From contig NZ_CP110341.1 of assembly GCF_026013965.1 (NCBI RefSeq), positions 1,550,001-1,614,000 on the forward strand: a stretch of DNA of 64,000 nucleotides, in the 5' to 3' direction. How positions within the stretch are numbered: the first letter of the stretch is position 1; each line of letters starts with the position of its first letter. Under the pieces are notes generated by a model that had not been told where the DNA came from, ran no database searches, and worked only from the letters and a program-made list of their open reading frames with translations. Below are positions 1 through 8,224 of this stretch, piece by piece. Source of the stretch: Brevibacterium sp. JSBI002. Its GTDB lineage: Bacteria > Actinomycetota > Actinomycetes > Actinomycetales > Brevibacteriaceae. A program made the translations under genes and the position numbers.

Positions 1-323
1 GTGATGTTCTCCGAGACGAAGGTGACCGTGCAGCCCTTCCCGGTCAGTGTGTCGACGAGTGAGTAGAGATCGCGGGTGTCTCGGCCGAGGCGATCCAGCG
101 AGGCCACGCGGATATGGTCGCCCTCGCGTGCGTAGTCGATGAGTTTGTTCAGGCCGGCGCGATTGGCGCGGGATTTCCCGCTGAGCTTGTCCTCGAACGT
201 CTTATCGCACCAACCGATGGTCTCGTACTGCCGGCCGGGGTTCTGGTCGGCGCTGCTGACTCGAACGTAGCCGAGGGTCTGTCCGAACAGGGCGTCTGAG
301 GGGTTCTCGGAGTCGGTAGGCAT
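1..323 (-). CDS. Serine recombinase (resolvase/invertase family), partial
   Basis: The frame starts at an ATG at 323 and runs leftwards off the window edge, leaving about 107 codons. It is the N-terminal catalytic domain of a small serine recombinase. The motif GYVRVSSADQNPGRQ (residues 18-32) holds the serine nucleophile, probably Ser23. The motif RVASLDRLGRDTRDL supplies the conserved arginines of the active-site helix. The family cuts DNA at a 2-bp core and rejoins it. The C-terminal HTH lies outside the window, so resolvase and invertase cannot be separated here. The gene reads away from a res-like site just upstream (353-411), the usual tnpR-res layout. Confidence 0.88.
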   Translation of the reverse strand, partial: MPTDSENPSDALFGQTLGYVRVSSADQNPGRQYETIGWCDKTFEDKLSGKSRANRAGLNKLIDYAREGDHIRVASLDRLGRDTRDLYSLVDTLTGKGCTVTFVSENI

Positions 324-352
324 ATGTGTCCAATCACTGGAATCGCAACCCG

Positions 353-411
353 TTTGACAGCATTCTTCCGGCCGAGATCTCGAATGTCAATGGGGTATAC
401 CCGATTGACAT
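353..411 (+). other. Res-like recombination site S1
   Basis: The right 28 bp (384-411) form an imperfect dyad. The left half-site is ATGTCAATGGGG and the reverse complement of the right half-site is ATGTCAATCGGG, around a central TATA. That is the architecture of a resolvase crossover subsite. A TTGACAG motif (354-360) lies about 40 bp upstream. The site sits directly upstream of the serine recombinase gene and is the first of six similar sites in one orientation. The recombination role is inference. Confidence 0.55.
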
Positions 412-2038
412 GATCGCACTCACTCGGCCTGCTGGGCCGAAGTTCGCTCGAAATTTGATGCTTTTGCGCGAGGCCCCCGCGGCTCGCACATTGTATGACC
501 GGACCTGCGGCTGGTAACGGTTTGATTGCTTTCACACGAGCGACCCCGGAAGCCAACTCAGGGATTGTTAGGTTTAAGGACGGCTTATCCCCATGAAAGA
601 TCGTCCCCACCCTTTTTCACAGACTGCGAGACCATGCGAGAAAACTCCCGGATGGCCCCGGCCCCCGTTTATCCCCGCCGGTGGGTCCAGTGTGCCCTGG
701 TGGCAGCCGTCGTCATCGTTTTCGCCATGGCCGCCACTGTGATCGTTTTCACGGCAGTAGAAACTGTTTCGAAGTTTCGGGTCGCAATCATCGATGGAGG
801 AATTGACCCCACCTACCCAGCATTGAATAAGGCGAAGATCGAGGTTCGTTCGGTGCCGGGCGCCCGTCGAGAGTGAGCGAACACGGGTCAGCCATGGCCG
901 CGATCATGGTTGAAAGTGCTTCAGTAAAACCATCTACACGATCTCCGGCGATCGAGATCGTCGATGTCCCGGCTCTTGATGTTTCTGGTGTCGGGGAAGT
1001 TGAAGACTTGGCGACTGGGATCACGACTGCGACGCAACAAGATGTGGATATGATCGTCGCCGCGCTCGGGACCGAAATGGACGCGCCAGAGCTGAAGGAA
1101 GCGGTCCGTCAAGCTCAAAACGATGGCGCGACCATCTTTTCCGCTGCCGGGAACGGTATAGGAGACTTCGCCTCATACCCAGCCCAATATGAGGAAGTGA
1201 TCTCAGTGGGGGCACTGAACAAGTCAGGCCACCGCCTGAGATTCACGAACACTCGAGCAGCGAATCTCCTAGCTGCCGGTGAGGAAATCCACGTTGAGAG
1301 ACCGGGAGGTGGGACCCAGTCTTATTCAGGGACGTCTCCTGCAACAGCGATTGCTGCGGGAAAGGTTGCCGCGTGCTGGCCATTGATTGCTCCACATACT
1401 CTTGATCAGACCCGCAGGAATACTCCTGTCGATCAAGCGATAAAAGAAGCCATTGAAGCACAAGGAAAGGACCCGAGGGAATGCAAGTCTCTTTAAGGAA
1501 GAGCGTCGCTGCTGTTGCAGCGGTGACCGCGTTAGCGGTGGGGCTGTCGACGGCGAATATTTCACCGGTCGCGGCCGACGAGCCAACCGAAGTACCAAGC
1601 GTCAGCACACATAGTGTCTCTGTTGATCCTGATGAGGCGACCTCAGGTGTTGAGTCGCTTGATGAGGGTGGCGACAACCTAGATACGTCTGTAGACGTCG
1701 ACGCGGTCGGTGGCACAGTCTCCACCTCGGTTGAGGCTGAAGGTATTGATTCGCGTGTGGATGTCGCCACGGATTCCGATGCTCCTCTTGATGAGCTGAT
1801 CCAGTCCGTGTCGGTTGAAGCAGTCGTCGATGGTGAAGACATTGAAAGCGAACTACTCGTCCGTGATTTCACCTATTTGGGTGATGAAGCCTTCGCCGCA
1901 ACTCTCGAAGATGCTCAGTCCGGAGAAACCATTGAGGTTTCTTCTGCCCAGGTGAATGCGCAGGCATTCCCGATTCTGTGGGTTCTTGGCCTCCTCGCCC
2001 GTGTCGGGATTAAAGCAGCGATCAAGCAAATAGGGAAG
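398..2038 (+). repeat. Direct repeat, copy 1 (S8 protease-toxin module)
   Basis: This segment is nearly identical to 10759-12401. The similarity begins at the centre of the ATACCC core of site S1 and ends inside the toxin gene, just before the variable toxin domain. It covers the module 5' flank, the S8 protease gene and the toxin N-terminus. The clearest difference is a one-base deletion near 866 that breaks the protease frame in this copy. Confidence 0.9.
634..1496 (+). pseudogene. Membrane-anchored S8 (subtilisin-like) protease, frameshifted
   Basis: This copy matches the intact gene at 10996-11859 but lacks one C in the run near 866, which moves the frame and creates a stop at 876. The second half stays open from 873 to 1496. 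The pieces carry the transmembrane anchor and catalytic Asp (VAIIDGGID) before the break, and the His (SEHGSAM) and Ser (SGTSPATA) after it. No full protease can be made unless slippage or a sequencing error is involved. The 3' end overlaps the start of the toxin gene by 16 bases, so loss of the frame could also affect coupled toxin translation. Confidence 0.85.
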
Positions 2039-2323
2039 TCGAAGATCAAGCAGGCTGCGTCGAAGTACTTGTTGAAGCAGAACGCGAACAAGTGGAAGCA
2101 TATCCGGGCGAAGAAGCACAACTGGGACAAGATTGGTGCCACGTCGCGGGGGAAGATCGCGAATCTCATGTCCCGCGCGATGGCCAACGGCAAACACTCA
2201 ACATACAAAAAGGGATCAGGCCGCCAAGCGGCCATGCCCTATAAGGGGAAGTACATTGTGGTGACCTATGCGAAGAAGGGAGGTCAGATTAGTAATGGAT
2301 GGTGGGGATACCCTCTCAAGTAG
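1481..2323 (+). CDS. Secreted polymorphic toxin A (SAR2788-like family)
   Basis: This is a 280-residue protein with a clear signal peptide (basic start, Ala/Val-rich core, cleavage after about Ala32). Residues 33-155 form an acidic Ser/Thr/Val-rich segment. Next comes a hydrophobic stretch (about 160-180, FPILWVLGLLARVG) and a basic C-terminal domain (about 185-280) with KKHNWDKIGA, AMANGKHS and KYIVVTYAKKGG. As I remember it, this layout matches the SAR2788-type putative toxins. A nuclease activity for the C-terminal domain would be inference. The ATG overlaps the protease stop by 16 bases and its stop lies inside the immunity gene. The first 185 residues are almost identical to toxin B; the last 95 are clearly diverged. 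Confidence 0.72.
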   Translation: MQVSLRKSVAAVAAVTALAVGLSTANISPVAADEPTEVPSVSTHSVSVDPDEATSGVESLDEGGDNLDTSVDVDAVGGTVSTSVEAEGIDSRVDVATDSDAPLDELIQSVSVEAVVDGEDIESELLVRDFTYLGDEAFAATLEDAQSGETIEVSSAQVNAQAFPILWVLGLLARVGIKAAIKQIGKSKIKQAASKYLLKQNANKWKHIRAKKHNWDKIGATSRGKIANLMSRAMANGKHSTYKKGSGRQAAMPYKGKYIVVTYAKKGGQISNGWWGYPLK

Positions 2324-2831
2324 GAAGAAGCTGGCCGCAGCGATACTGGAGTCGAAGGACGATGATTTAACGCAGGCATTGGCTCTCGCCGAGCGCATGT
2401 CGATCACTGACGTGGCCGAGACCTTGTACAATAACAAGCCCGATCTGCAGTTTGATCATTCCGAGCTGTGCGACACGTTCATCAGCGCATGGCTGGATCG
2501 TTTATCAACAGTTGAAAGGTTCGTTGCAGCGGAAAGACTCGATGGGCTCTATTCCCTAGGTCTGGTGTGGCTGCCACACGCCCAAGATCGTAGCTGGGAG
2601 CGGATGCTCCGGCTCGCGGCGTCGAGTCTTGACGAGATTGCGGACACCCTCACATACGCAGAGGGCGACGCGAACAGTCCTGATACGAGTTTTAATAGGC
2701 GTTACGCGATGAAGCTCGTCGAGCTGGCACGAGGACCACTGGCTGAGGTTGCAGGCGAGCTGAGTCGGCGTGCGGATGAACTTGTTGAGTTGCAGTCCCA
2801 GGCCGACGCTGAGGAAGAATCCGAGGGATAG
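2295..2831 (+). CDS. Predicted immunity protein A
   Basis: I chose the ATG at 2295 because GGGAGGT lies about 10 bases upstream and because both paralogues (12670, 13596) start at the same relative place inside the preceding toxin frame. The product is a soluble, acidic protein of about 178 residues with no signal peptide. It shares landmarks with the two paralogues: AxxMSIxxV near the N-terminus, an LxxLVxxPHAxDR-like stretch in the middle, and a PDTSFNxxxA motif late. The 29-base overlap with toxin A, cytoplasmic character and co-variation with the toxin C-terminus support an immunity role. No named family was recognised. Confidence 0.7.
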   Translation: MDGGDTLSSRKKLAAAILESKDDDLTQALALAERMSITDVAETLYNNKPDLQFDHSELCDTFISAWLDRLSTVERFVAAERLDGLYSLGLVWLPHAQDRSWERMLRLAASSLDEIADTLTYAEGDANSPDTSFNRRYAMKLVELARGPLAEVAGELSRRADELVELQSQADAEEESEG

Positions 2832-2867
2832 CCGGATTCGGCACCTGTGGCGGGGCGCTCCAGCCCA

Positions 2868-2900
2868 GAGGCGAGGCCACCCATAGTGTGGCCTCGCCTC
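2868..2900 (+). terminator. Hairpin terminator after immunity gene A
   Basis: Two perfect 13-base arms (GAGGCGAGGCCAC and its complement) flank a 7-base loop, 36 bases after the immunity stop codon. There is no strong T-tract, so the structure may work as a stabilising or Rho-assisted terminator. Confidence 0.7.
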
Positions 2901-2925
2901 TGCGCGTGTGGGTCTTGAGGTTTTG

Positions 2926-3065
2926 CGCAGACAGCTACTGAAACCGGCGTCGTAGATAGAGAGGGCCAGTTCCCAGCGTCAAGGCGGTGTCGTCCTTGAC
3001 GGTTTTGTTCGAACCGTGGCTCAGACCATAGACAGATTCGGTAAGAGGGTATACCCGATAGACAT
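2926..3065 (+). repeat. Module 3' flank repeat, copy 1
   Basis: This stretch, which starts near GCAGACAGCT, aligns with 14214-14354 at the end of the other protease-toxin module. Similarity includes the left part of sites S2 and S6 and is lost right after the crossover core. The 3' end of a module therefore carries the left half of a site. Confidence 0.75.
2996..3065 (+). other. Res-like site S2
   Basis: The site has a TTGACGG motif at 2996, a GACAGATTCGGTAAG motif at 3031-3045 and the core GGGTATACCC at 3047-3056, followed by GATAGACAT. The GAC motif lies 53 bp from the core centre, as in S3 and S6. It closes the first module and opens the second. Confidence 0.55.
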
Positions 3066-3145
3066 GCTGGCTGGATTTGCAGCACCCGAAGTAAATCGCA
3101 CAGTTGTTCCCACTCTAGGTTGGCTTACCCAACGAAGTGGAGCCC

Positions 3146-3172
3146 TACGGGTTGTCAGATGAACAACCCGTA
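3146..3172 (+). promoter_or_regulatory. Inverted repeat upstream of the VOC gene
   Basis: Perfect 10-base arms (TACGGGTTGT and complement) around a 7-base spacer end 14 bases before the reconstructed ATG of the VOC gene. This is the expected place for a repressor operator or a 5' mRNA hairpin. The regulator is unknown. Confidence 0.4.
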
Positions 3173-3236
3173 TCTAGATTTGATTCATGAGCTGTCAAGT
3201 CCCGGGTTTTCTGGAGGCTGAACGTTCGTTCAGTTA

Positions 3237-4145
3237 TTAGGCCGCCGAAGTCTGCAGGCTCGTGTAGTGGGCTGCTTCGATCTCGGCGGGAGTCTGATAG
3301 TCAAGCATCGAATGCAACCGTTCGGTGTTGAACCAATGCACCCACTCAGCCGTCGCGGCCTCGAGATCGTTGCGACCGGACCAGGGGCCGTCGGTGAAGA
3401 CGAGTTCGTATTTGTATAACGAGTTCAGCGCTTCGGCCATGGCATTGTCGTAACTATCGCCGATCGATCCCACCGACGCCACTGCCTCGGCCTCAGCCAG
3501 TGCCTGGGTGTAGCGCAGAGCCCGATACTGCACCCCTCTGTCCGAGTGGTGGGTCAGCCCTACAACGTCGTGACCTGCACGTTTACGGCCCCATATGCCC
3601 ATATTCAAAGCATCGAGAGCCAGATCGGTATACATTCGCGTCGAGGTCTGCCAGCCGATGATCATTCGAGAGAATACGTCGAGGACGAACGCGACGTAAA
3701 CGAAGCCGGCCTCAGTGGGAACGTAGGTCAGATCCGCGACCCAGAGACGGTTCGGCTCCGCAGCGGTGAAGTTACGTTTGACGAGGTCAGCCGGTCGTTT
3801 CGTCTCGGGACCGGGCTTCGTCGTCCGCGGGAACTTCCCTCTCACAACACCCCGGATGCCCAACTCATTGCACAATCTCTCGACCGTGCACCGGGCCACG
3901 GGGCCGTAGGTCCTTGTGAGTTCGGCGTGGATCTTGCGGATGCCGTAGACCTTGTTGCGGCGGTGAGTGTGGATAGCCATGATCCTTTCTTTGAGCACCG
4001 CATCTCGCTGGGCTCGAGCGCTGACCGGACGGGTCTTGAAGGCGTAGTACGTTGATGGGGCGATGCTCAGGCCCAGGTCCTGGCGCAGGACCTGACAGAT
4101 CGGTTCGATTCCCCACCTGTGCTTGTTCTCGTCGATGAAGGCGAC
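3237..4145 (-). CDS. IS3-family transposase OrfB (rve integrase domain)
   Basis: The frame is open from about 4145, directly after the orfA stop, and ends at 3237. The N-terminal HTH_21 region contains DENKHRWGIEPICQVL. The DDE core has WVADLTYVPT (first Asp), HHSDRGVQY (second Asp) and DNAMAEALNSLYKYEL (Glu). There is no convincing start codon near 4145, so expression by a -1 ribosomal frameshift from orfA is likely, as usual in this family. A GTG at 3998 could only give a shortened product. Confidence 0.9.
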   Translation of the reverse strand, partial: VAFIDENKHRWGIEPICQVLRQDLGLSIAPSTYYAFKTRPVSARAQRDAVLKERIMAIHTHRRNKVYGIRKIHAELTRTYGPVARCTVERLCNELGIRGVVRGKFPRTTKPGPETKRPADLVKRNFTAAEPNRLWVADLTYVPTEAGFVYVAFVLDVFSRMIIGWQTSTRMYTDLALDALNMGIWGRKRAGHDVVGLTHHSDRGVQYRALRYTQALAEAEAVASVGSIGDSYDNAMAEALNSLYKYELVFTDGPWSGRNDLEAATAEWVHWFNTERLHSMLDYQTPAEIEAAHYTSLQTSAA

Positions 4146-4147
4146 GA

Positions 4148-4459
4148 TTACTTCTGTAGGCGGTCGAACTCCGCCTTGCCGAAAAACGCGGTCGCTGATC
4201 GGAGGATGTCGTTGGACTTCCGCAGCTCCCGGTTCTCCTTCTCCAGCCGCCGGATCCGTGCCTGGACGTCCTCGGTCTCGACGGGCAGGTTGGCTGCTTC
4301 GGCTTTCTTGACCCAGTTGCGCAGGGCTTCCTTGTTCACACCGGTCTGCTCGGCAATGCGGGCGATGGCACCGTTTCGAGTCTCTGGGTCGGCGCGGGCC
4401 TCGAGAGCCAGTCGAGTGGCTCTCTCACGTACTTCTGGTGGATATTTCGAGGTAGGCAT
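4148..4459 (-). CDS. IS3-family transposase OrfA (HTH)
   Basis: The ATG at 4459 gives a product of about 103 residues that starts MPTSKYPPEVRERA. It has the HTH_Tnp_1 fold (NGAIARIAEQTGVNKEALRNW) followed by a leucine-zipper-like coiled coil (RIRRLEKENRELRKSNDIL). OrfA binds the element ends and supplies the N-terminus of the OrfAB fusion transposase. It is almost a paralogue of the orfA at 23000. Confidence 0.88.
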   Translation of the reverse strand: MPTSKYPPEVRERATRLALEARADPETRNGAIARIAEQTGVNKEALRNWVKKAEAANLPVETEDVQARIRRLEKENRELRKSNDILRSATAFFGKAEFDRLQK

Positions 4460-4958
4460 GATGAGTTGAGGGTAGTCCTTTCTTGGGTAACCGCACACCC
4501 TCCATCAAACCAAGGACGAATCAAGCTGCTGTTTTTCCGAACTTGTGCTGAACTGCCACGATCCCGGGGCTCTATCTCATTTCTGGTGCGAAGTGCTTGG
4601 TTATGTTGAGCTGAGTCGGGACGGCGATATCATCGAAATCGGGCCTGAATCGGGTTTTGGCGGCCCCCACTCCCACTATCGTCTTTACCCCCGTAGACGA
4701 ACTGAAGACGGCACCCTTACGCCTACACATCGACGTCAACCCGGTGGATCGCGACCAGGACGCCGAGCTGGAACGACTACTTGCGTTGGCGCCCGACCAG
4801 CCGAAGTTGGCCAGACAGGTGAAGAGTCTTGGCAGGTACTGTCCGACCCGGAAGGCAACGAGTTTTGCCTACTCAGCCACCGCTTGACTCGATAGCCGGG
4901 TAACCCCGTCCAAATTTCTGACAAGCTAGCCGCCTTCGTGTGTCAAGCTGGTGGAATC

Positions 4959-5029
4959 TTCGACAGTTCCGTTCGCCGCTGAACCCAATTCTTGGACGGA
5001 TTCGGTGAGCGGGGATACCCGCTAGACAA
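4959..5029 (+). other. Res-like site S3
   Basis: TTCGACAG (4959-4966), TTGGACGGATTCGGTGAG (4992-5009) and the core GGGATACCC are followed by GCTAGACAA. Spacing from the first GACAG to the core centre is 53 bp, as in S2 and S6. The site lies about 190 bp upstream of the next secreted-protein gene. Confidence 0.5.
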
Positions 5030-5923
5030 AAATCAGACTGTCGATTTCATACTTTTAGGTGATGTGTCCGGTCGGTCGGCATGCATATGCTCACAGTGAA
5101 CAGCTACCAGCCAGCTAGAGAGTGCAAGCCCGCTCGGTGTTGAGTGGCCGGCCTTGAGTTGAAGCCGTGCCGGTATCTGCTCGCCCCTCATATAAACAAA
5201 TCGGAAGGAACAAGCAGATGAAACGTCCTTTGATGACCGTCGCTTTGATCGCCACCACATCTTTAGCGATACCGATAGCTGGATCAGCCGCGGCCGCCGA
5301 GACAGGCGGGCAGAGTCAAGAAACTCAGATTCAGCAGGTACGGAAGCTTGCTGAGACAGGTGAGCTGGAGACTCAAGTGGAGGATCTCGCCACATACGTT
5401 TCCGGTGAACCCGGGAACCAAGTTCTCGATCTTGGCCACGCACGAGCTTCTGGAGCGAGCGAGATTGTCGTCGACGTGACCGAAGAAACAGTGGCTGCGA
5501 ACAACTACCTTGTCGACGAAATCATGTCGGGCGAGAAACTCGAAGATGTTGACTTAGGATCGTTCCCGCTCGTCGAAGAGATGATGGAGGCCAGCCCCAG
5601 TCAAGGGGCAGTAGCTAAGAACGGCGAGATTCCGCTTGCGAAGGCAGGTGTCAGTGCTTGTGGAAACAAGAAGCATCCCGTGCCCTCGAAATCGCCAAAG
5701 CGGCACAAGAAAACATCATCGAACCCCCACAAATCGCTAAAGAAGGCCGGGTTCCATAAGACGGCCGGGTATGCTTGTGGTGCGCGAGGATACACATGCG
5801 CAAGTGACTACACCCAACAACGGGGGATCAAGACTAAGTACGGATACTGCAAGATGAGGCTACCCTCGAATAGTGGACACCCAAGTTAGCGGGATTCGCA
5901 GTCCTGCTGGAAGGATGTTCAAT

Positions 5924-6250
5924 ATGTCAGATCAGAAGCGACAGCGTCGCTCTTACACCCCCGAGTATCGGATCGAGGCGGCGAATCTCGTCATCGATAC
6001 CGGCAGGTCGATCGCCGCGGTGGCCAAGGTAATCGGAGTCGGTGAACAGACCCTGGGCACCTGGGTCAAAGCCGAGAAAGTCCGGCGCCGCGGCGCCGGT
6101 GAGCCCACGGGTGCGTTGAACGAGGACGAGCGGGCTGAACTGGCACGGTTGAGGCGGGAGAACTTCGACCTGAAACAGGACAACGAGTTTTTGGGAAAAG
6201 CAGCCGCCTTCTTCGCGTCGAAGCCTCGAAACAAGAGAAATTCGAACTGA
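5924..6250 (+). CDS. IS3-family transposase OrfA (HTH)
   Basis: The start at 5924 follows GGAAGGATG at a usual distance; an ATG at 5915 is the alternative. The product has an HTH (TGRSIAAVAKVIGVGEQTLG) and a coiled coil (LARLRRENFDLKQDNEFL). Its last base is the first base of the orfB ATG, so translation is coupled rather than relying on frameshifting. Confidence 0.87.
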   Translation: MSDQKRQRRSYTPEYRIEAANLVIDTGRSIAAVAKVIGVGEQTLGTWVKAEKVRRRGAGEPTGALNEDERAELARLRRENFDLKQDNEFLGKAAAFFASKPRNKRNSN

Positions 6251-7158
6251 TGGACTCGGAGAAGGCCCACTATGCGATTCGCCGGATGGCCAGGCTGCTC
6301 GAGGTGACGAAAGCTGGGTACTACGCATGGAAGAAGCGACGGCGGGCCGGGCCATCGAAACGCGCGAGAGCGCAACGGAGCCTTGATGGGCACGTCGCGG
6401 AGATCCACGCGGAGTCTGATGGTGTCTACGGGGCACCACGGGTGGCAGCGCAACTGGCTCGACAAGGCGTGAGCGTGGACGAGAAGACGGTCGCGGCATC
6501 ACTGCGCAGGCAGGGCCTCGAAGGGATCAGTCCGCGTCGGTTCCGCCCGGTGACGACACTGCAGGGAGTGGCGACTCATCACATTCCGGACCTCGTGAAA
6601 CGGGTCTGGGACCGAGGTGAGTTGGATGCTGTGTGGATCAGCGATATTACCTACCTGCGCACCTGGGAAGGGTTTGTGTACTTGTGCGTCATCCGCGATG
6701 GGTGCTCACGTCGAGTGCTCGGCTGGGCGATGGATGCCAGGCAAGATTCTGACCTCGTGGAACGAGCGTTGAGGATGGCTCATACGCTACGAGAGATGGT
6801 TCCAGATGACGTTATTTTTCATGCCGACAAAGGAGCGCAGTACACGTCAGCGCAGTTGCATCAGGCGTCTGTCGAGCTGGGGTTCAAGCAGTCGGTGGGG
6901 CGGACTGGAGTGTGTTGGGATAACGCGATGTCGGAGTCGTTCTGGTCATCACTGAAGACTGAGTTCTTCGAGCGGCGAGTCTGGCAGACTCGGGCTGAGG
7001 CGATGCGGGAGGTCGCTCGGTGGATCGAGGTGGTCTATAACCGGCGGCGGTTGCACTCGGCGTTGGGGATGGTCCCGCCGGTGGAGTTTGAGGAGAAGTT
7101 CCGGGCCGAGCACAGTGCCGGCCGGGTTCAGGAGGAAGCGTCTACGCAGGCTGCGTGA
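6250..7158 (+). CDS. IS3-family transposase OrfB (rve integrase domain)
   Basis: This is a 302-residue integrase-type transposase with an HTH_21 N-terminus (HAESDGVYGAPRVAAQL) and a DDE core: WISDITYLRT, FHADKGAQYTS and CWDNAMSESFWSSLKTE. The length and motifs fit an active IS3-family OrfB. The element differs from the other IS3 elements in the window in both sequence and terminal repeats. Confidence 0.92.
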   Translation: MDSEKAHYAIRRMARLLEVTKAGYYAWKKRRRAGPSKRARAQRSLDGHVAEIHAESDGVYGAPRVAAQLARQGVSVDEKTVAASLRRQGLEGISPRRFRPVTTLQGVATHHIPDLVKRVWDRGELDAVWISDITYLRTWEGFVYLCVIRDGCSRRVLGWAMDARQDSDLVERALRMAHTLREMVPDDVIFHADKGAQYTSAQLHQASVELGFKQSVGRTGVCWDNAMSESFWSSLKTEFFERRVWQTRAEAMREVARWIEVVYNRRRLHSALGMVPPVEFEEKFRAEHSAGRVQEEASTQAA

Positions 7159-7377
7159 CGTGGTTCACGTGTCCACGACTTGCGGGGAAGCTCAAAGAGT
7201 CCCGCGTTCCGAAACCAGGGTTACGTGACGAGCAAGAAGGCCTACTGGATTCAGTATGGTGAACCGAACCCTGAGATTACTTACTACACGTGGCCATACA
7301 AGACTTGGGGCGTGTATGTGAAGTGGTGGCATGACACACACTGAAATGATTGCGGACGATAGGCGCAGGAGAGTTTT

Positions 7378-7767
7378 GTGAAGCGCAGTAGACGTCGTCC
7401 GATCATTCGAATCGTTCTCGCGGCGGGAGCAGCGTGTGCCGCTCTCGCCGCGATAGCAGTCGCGGTGGTTGTTTCCCTTCCCTCGTTCTTCGTCCAGGAT
7501 GCTGTCTACGACAACGTTCCTTCGAAAGCATCCTGTTCGGAAGTTCCGACAACTGGGGCCGTAGAGCAAGTCATCCGCGAGTTCCCCGAAATCGGTGATG
7601 CAGACCCGATTCTGGTCGACCGATGCGATGGTGCGATCATCGAAATACAGGTTGCCGACCACAGCACCCGCGAGGATGTCGAGGACTATCTGAAAACGAA
7701 CGGAAAGTATGAGAAGTCAACCGGTTGGTGGTGGCGTTCGGTTCCCATCGCGATCCGCAATGTGTGA
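7378..7767 (+). CDS. Small membrane-anchored protein, possible immunity partner
   Basis: A GTG start follows AGGAGAG. The 129-residue protein has a basic N-terminus, one transmembrane segment (about residues 10-32) and an extracytoplasmic domain of about 95 residues with two Cys (KASCSEV, VDRCDGA) and a VEDYLKTNGK helix near the end. It lies 35 bases after the end of the IS-split secreted protein and overlaps the next gene by 8 bases. Position and topology would suit an immunity protein, but no known family was recognised. Confidence 0.5.
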   Translation: MKRSRRRPIIRIVLAAGAACAALAAIAVAVVVSLPSFFVQDAVYDNVPSKASCSEVPTTGAVEQVIREFPEIGDADPILVDRCDGAIIEIQVADHSTREDVEDYLKTNGKYEKSTGWWWRSVPIAIRNV

Positions 7768-8224
7768 GTTCCTCGACGTCCGCCGCCTTGTGGCCGTGTT
7801 CGTACTTGCCTCAGTGGGTGCGGGCGCGTATCTCTTCGGATCCGTCCGGTTCGACTATTCAGCGCATTTCCTCGCCGGAGCCGGTGGCACGCTAATCCTG
7901 ATCTCTGCGGCGAATATGCTCTGGTCATTGCTGAGCAATCGATGGCCGGCAGCATTTGCCTACAGTGCGCCGGCTACCGCAGCCGCCACGCTCGCCTCCA
8001 TCGGCTTCGGCCTGGTCGCCGAGTTCACGGTCTTCGCAGCCCCTGTCGCTGACCTCGTCGACATCGTGCATCAGTCGCTCGGGGCGATCATTGTCGGCAT
8101 AGCCTGCGTGCTCCTGGCCGGCAGTCGCAGATCGTGGATCGCAGTCTTGGTCAGCGAAGGGATCACGGCTGGGCTGGGCCTGGTGATGATCGTGATAGGA
8201 GCAGTACTTGTCGGAATCGTCTGA
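7760..8224 (+). CDS. Multi-pass membrane protein of unknown function
   Basis: The ATG at 7760 overlaps the end of the upstream gene. The product (about 154 residues) has four or more hydrophobic helices (VFVLASVGAGAYLFG, HFLAGAGGTLILISAANML, an Ala-rich helix, IIVGIACVLLAG, AGLGLVMIVIGAVLVG). A conserved-looking DYSAHFLAGAGG segment resembles small VanZ-like or DUF membrane proteins, but I cannot assign it. It forms a three-gene overlapping group with its neighbours. Confidence 0.5.
   Translation: MCEFLDVRRLVAVFVLASVGAGAYLFGSVRFDYSAHFLAGAGGTLILISAANMLWSLLSNRWPAAFAYSAPATAAATLASIGFGLVAEFTVFAAPVADLVDIVHQSLGAIIVGIACVLLAGSRRSWIAVLVSEGITAGLGLVMIVIGAVLVGIV

Larger units (their letters stand above)
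3193..4523 (-). mobile_element. Complete IS3-family element inside the VOC gene
   Basis: The element is 1331 bp, with TG at 3193 and CA at 4523. The terminal inverted repeats match at 17 of 22 positions (GTCCCGGGTTTTCTGGAG against GTCCTTGGTTTGATGGAG). A 3-bp AGC target duplication (3190-3192 and 4524-4526) is confirmed by the restored reading frame of the host gene. It contains orfA and orfB on the minus strand. Confidence 0.88.
3187..4895 (+). pseudogene. VOC (glyoxalase/bleomycin-resistance) family gene split by IS3
   Basis: The start is ATG AGC at 3187-3192. The IS3 element follows directly, and reading resumes at 4524. Removing the element and one AGC target copy restores an in-frame start MSCCFSELVLNCHD that continues into a typical VOC beta-alpha-beta segment (HDPGALSHFWCEVLGY). 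Two compensating frameshifts follow. The frame changes near 4655, so that TIVFTPVDELKTAPLRLH is read in a second frame, and returns near 4795 to give SDPEGNEFCLL, the conserved family C-terminus. The gene is dead: one insertion and two indels. Its former substrate cannot be told. Confidence 0.82.
5874..7175 (+). mobile_element. IS3-family element inside the secreted-protein gene
   Basis: Short terminal repeats TGGACAC (5874) and GTGTCCA (7169-7175) bound 1302 bp that contain overlapping orfA and orfB. No matching target duplication is visible, so flanking rearrangement or end misplacement by a few bases is possible. Both coding frames look intact. Confidence 0.8.
5218..7342 (+). pseudogene. 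Secreted toxin-like protein interrupted by IS3
   Basis: The start at 5218 follows a GGAAGGA ribosome binding site. The protein has a signal peptide (cleavage after about residue 28, AAAA/ETGG), an acidic middle, and a Lys/His/Cys-rich C-terminal domain from about residue 155. The frame meets an IS3 element at 5874. The lost C-terminus can be read again after the element, from 7176 to the TGA at 7342 (QGYVTSKKAYWIQYGEP, then KTWGVYVKWWHDTH). The rejoined protein would be about 270 residues with several Cys and Trp, typical of a secreted effector domain. No family was recognised. The next gene is a membrane-anchored small protein that may have been its immunity partner. Confidence 0.65.

Noticed and set aside
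5874..7175. IS3 element as carrier of the neighbouring secreted-protein gene
   Set aside because: The gene reads on both sides of the element, so the element inserted into it and does not carry it.
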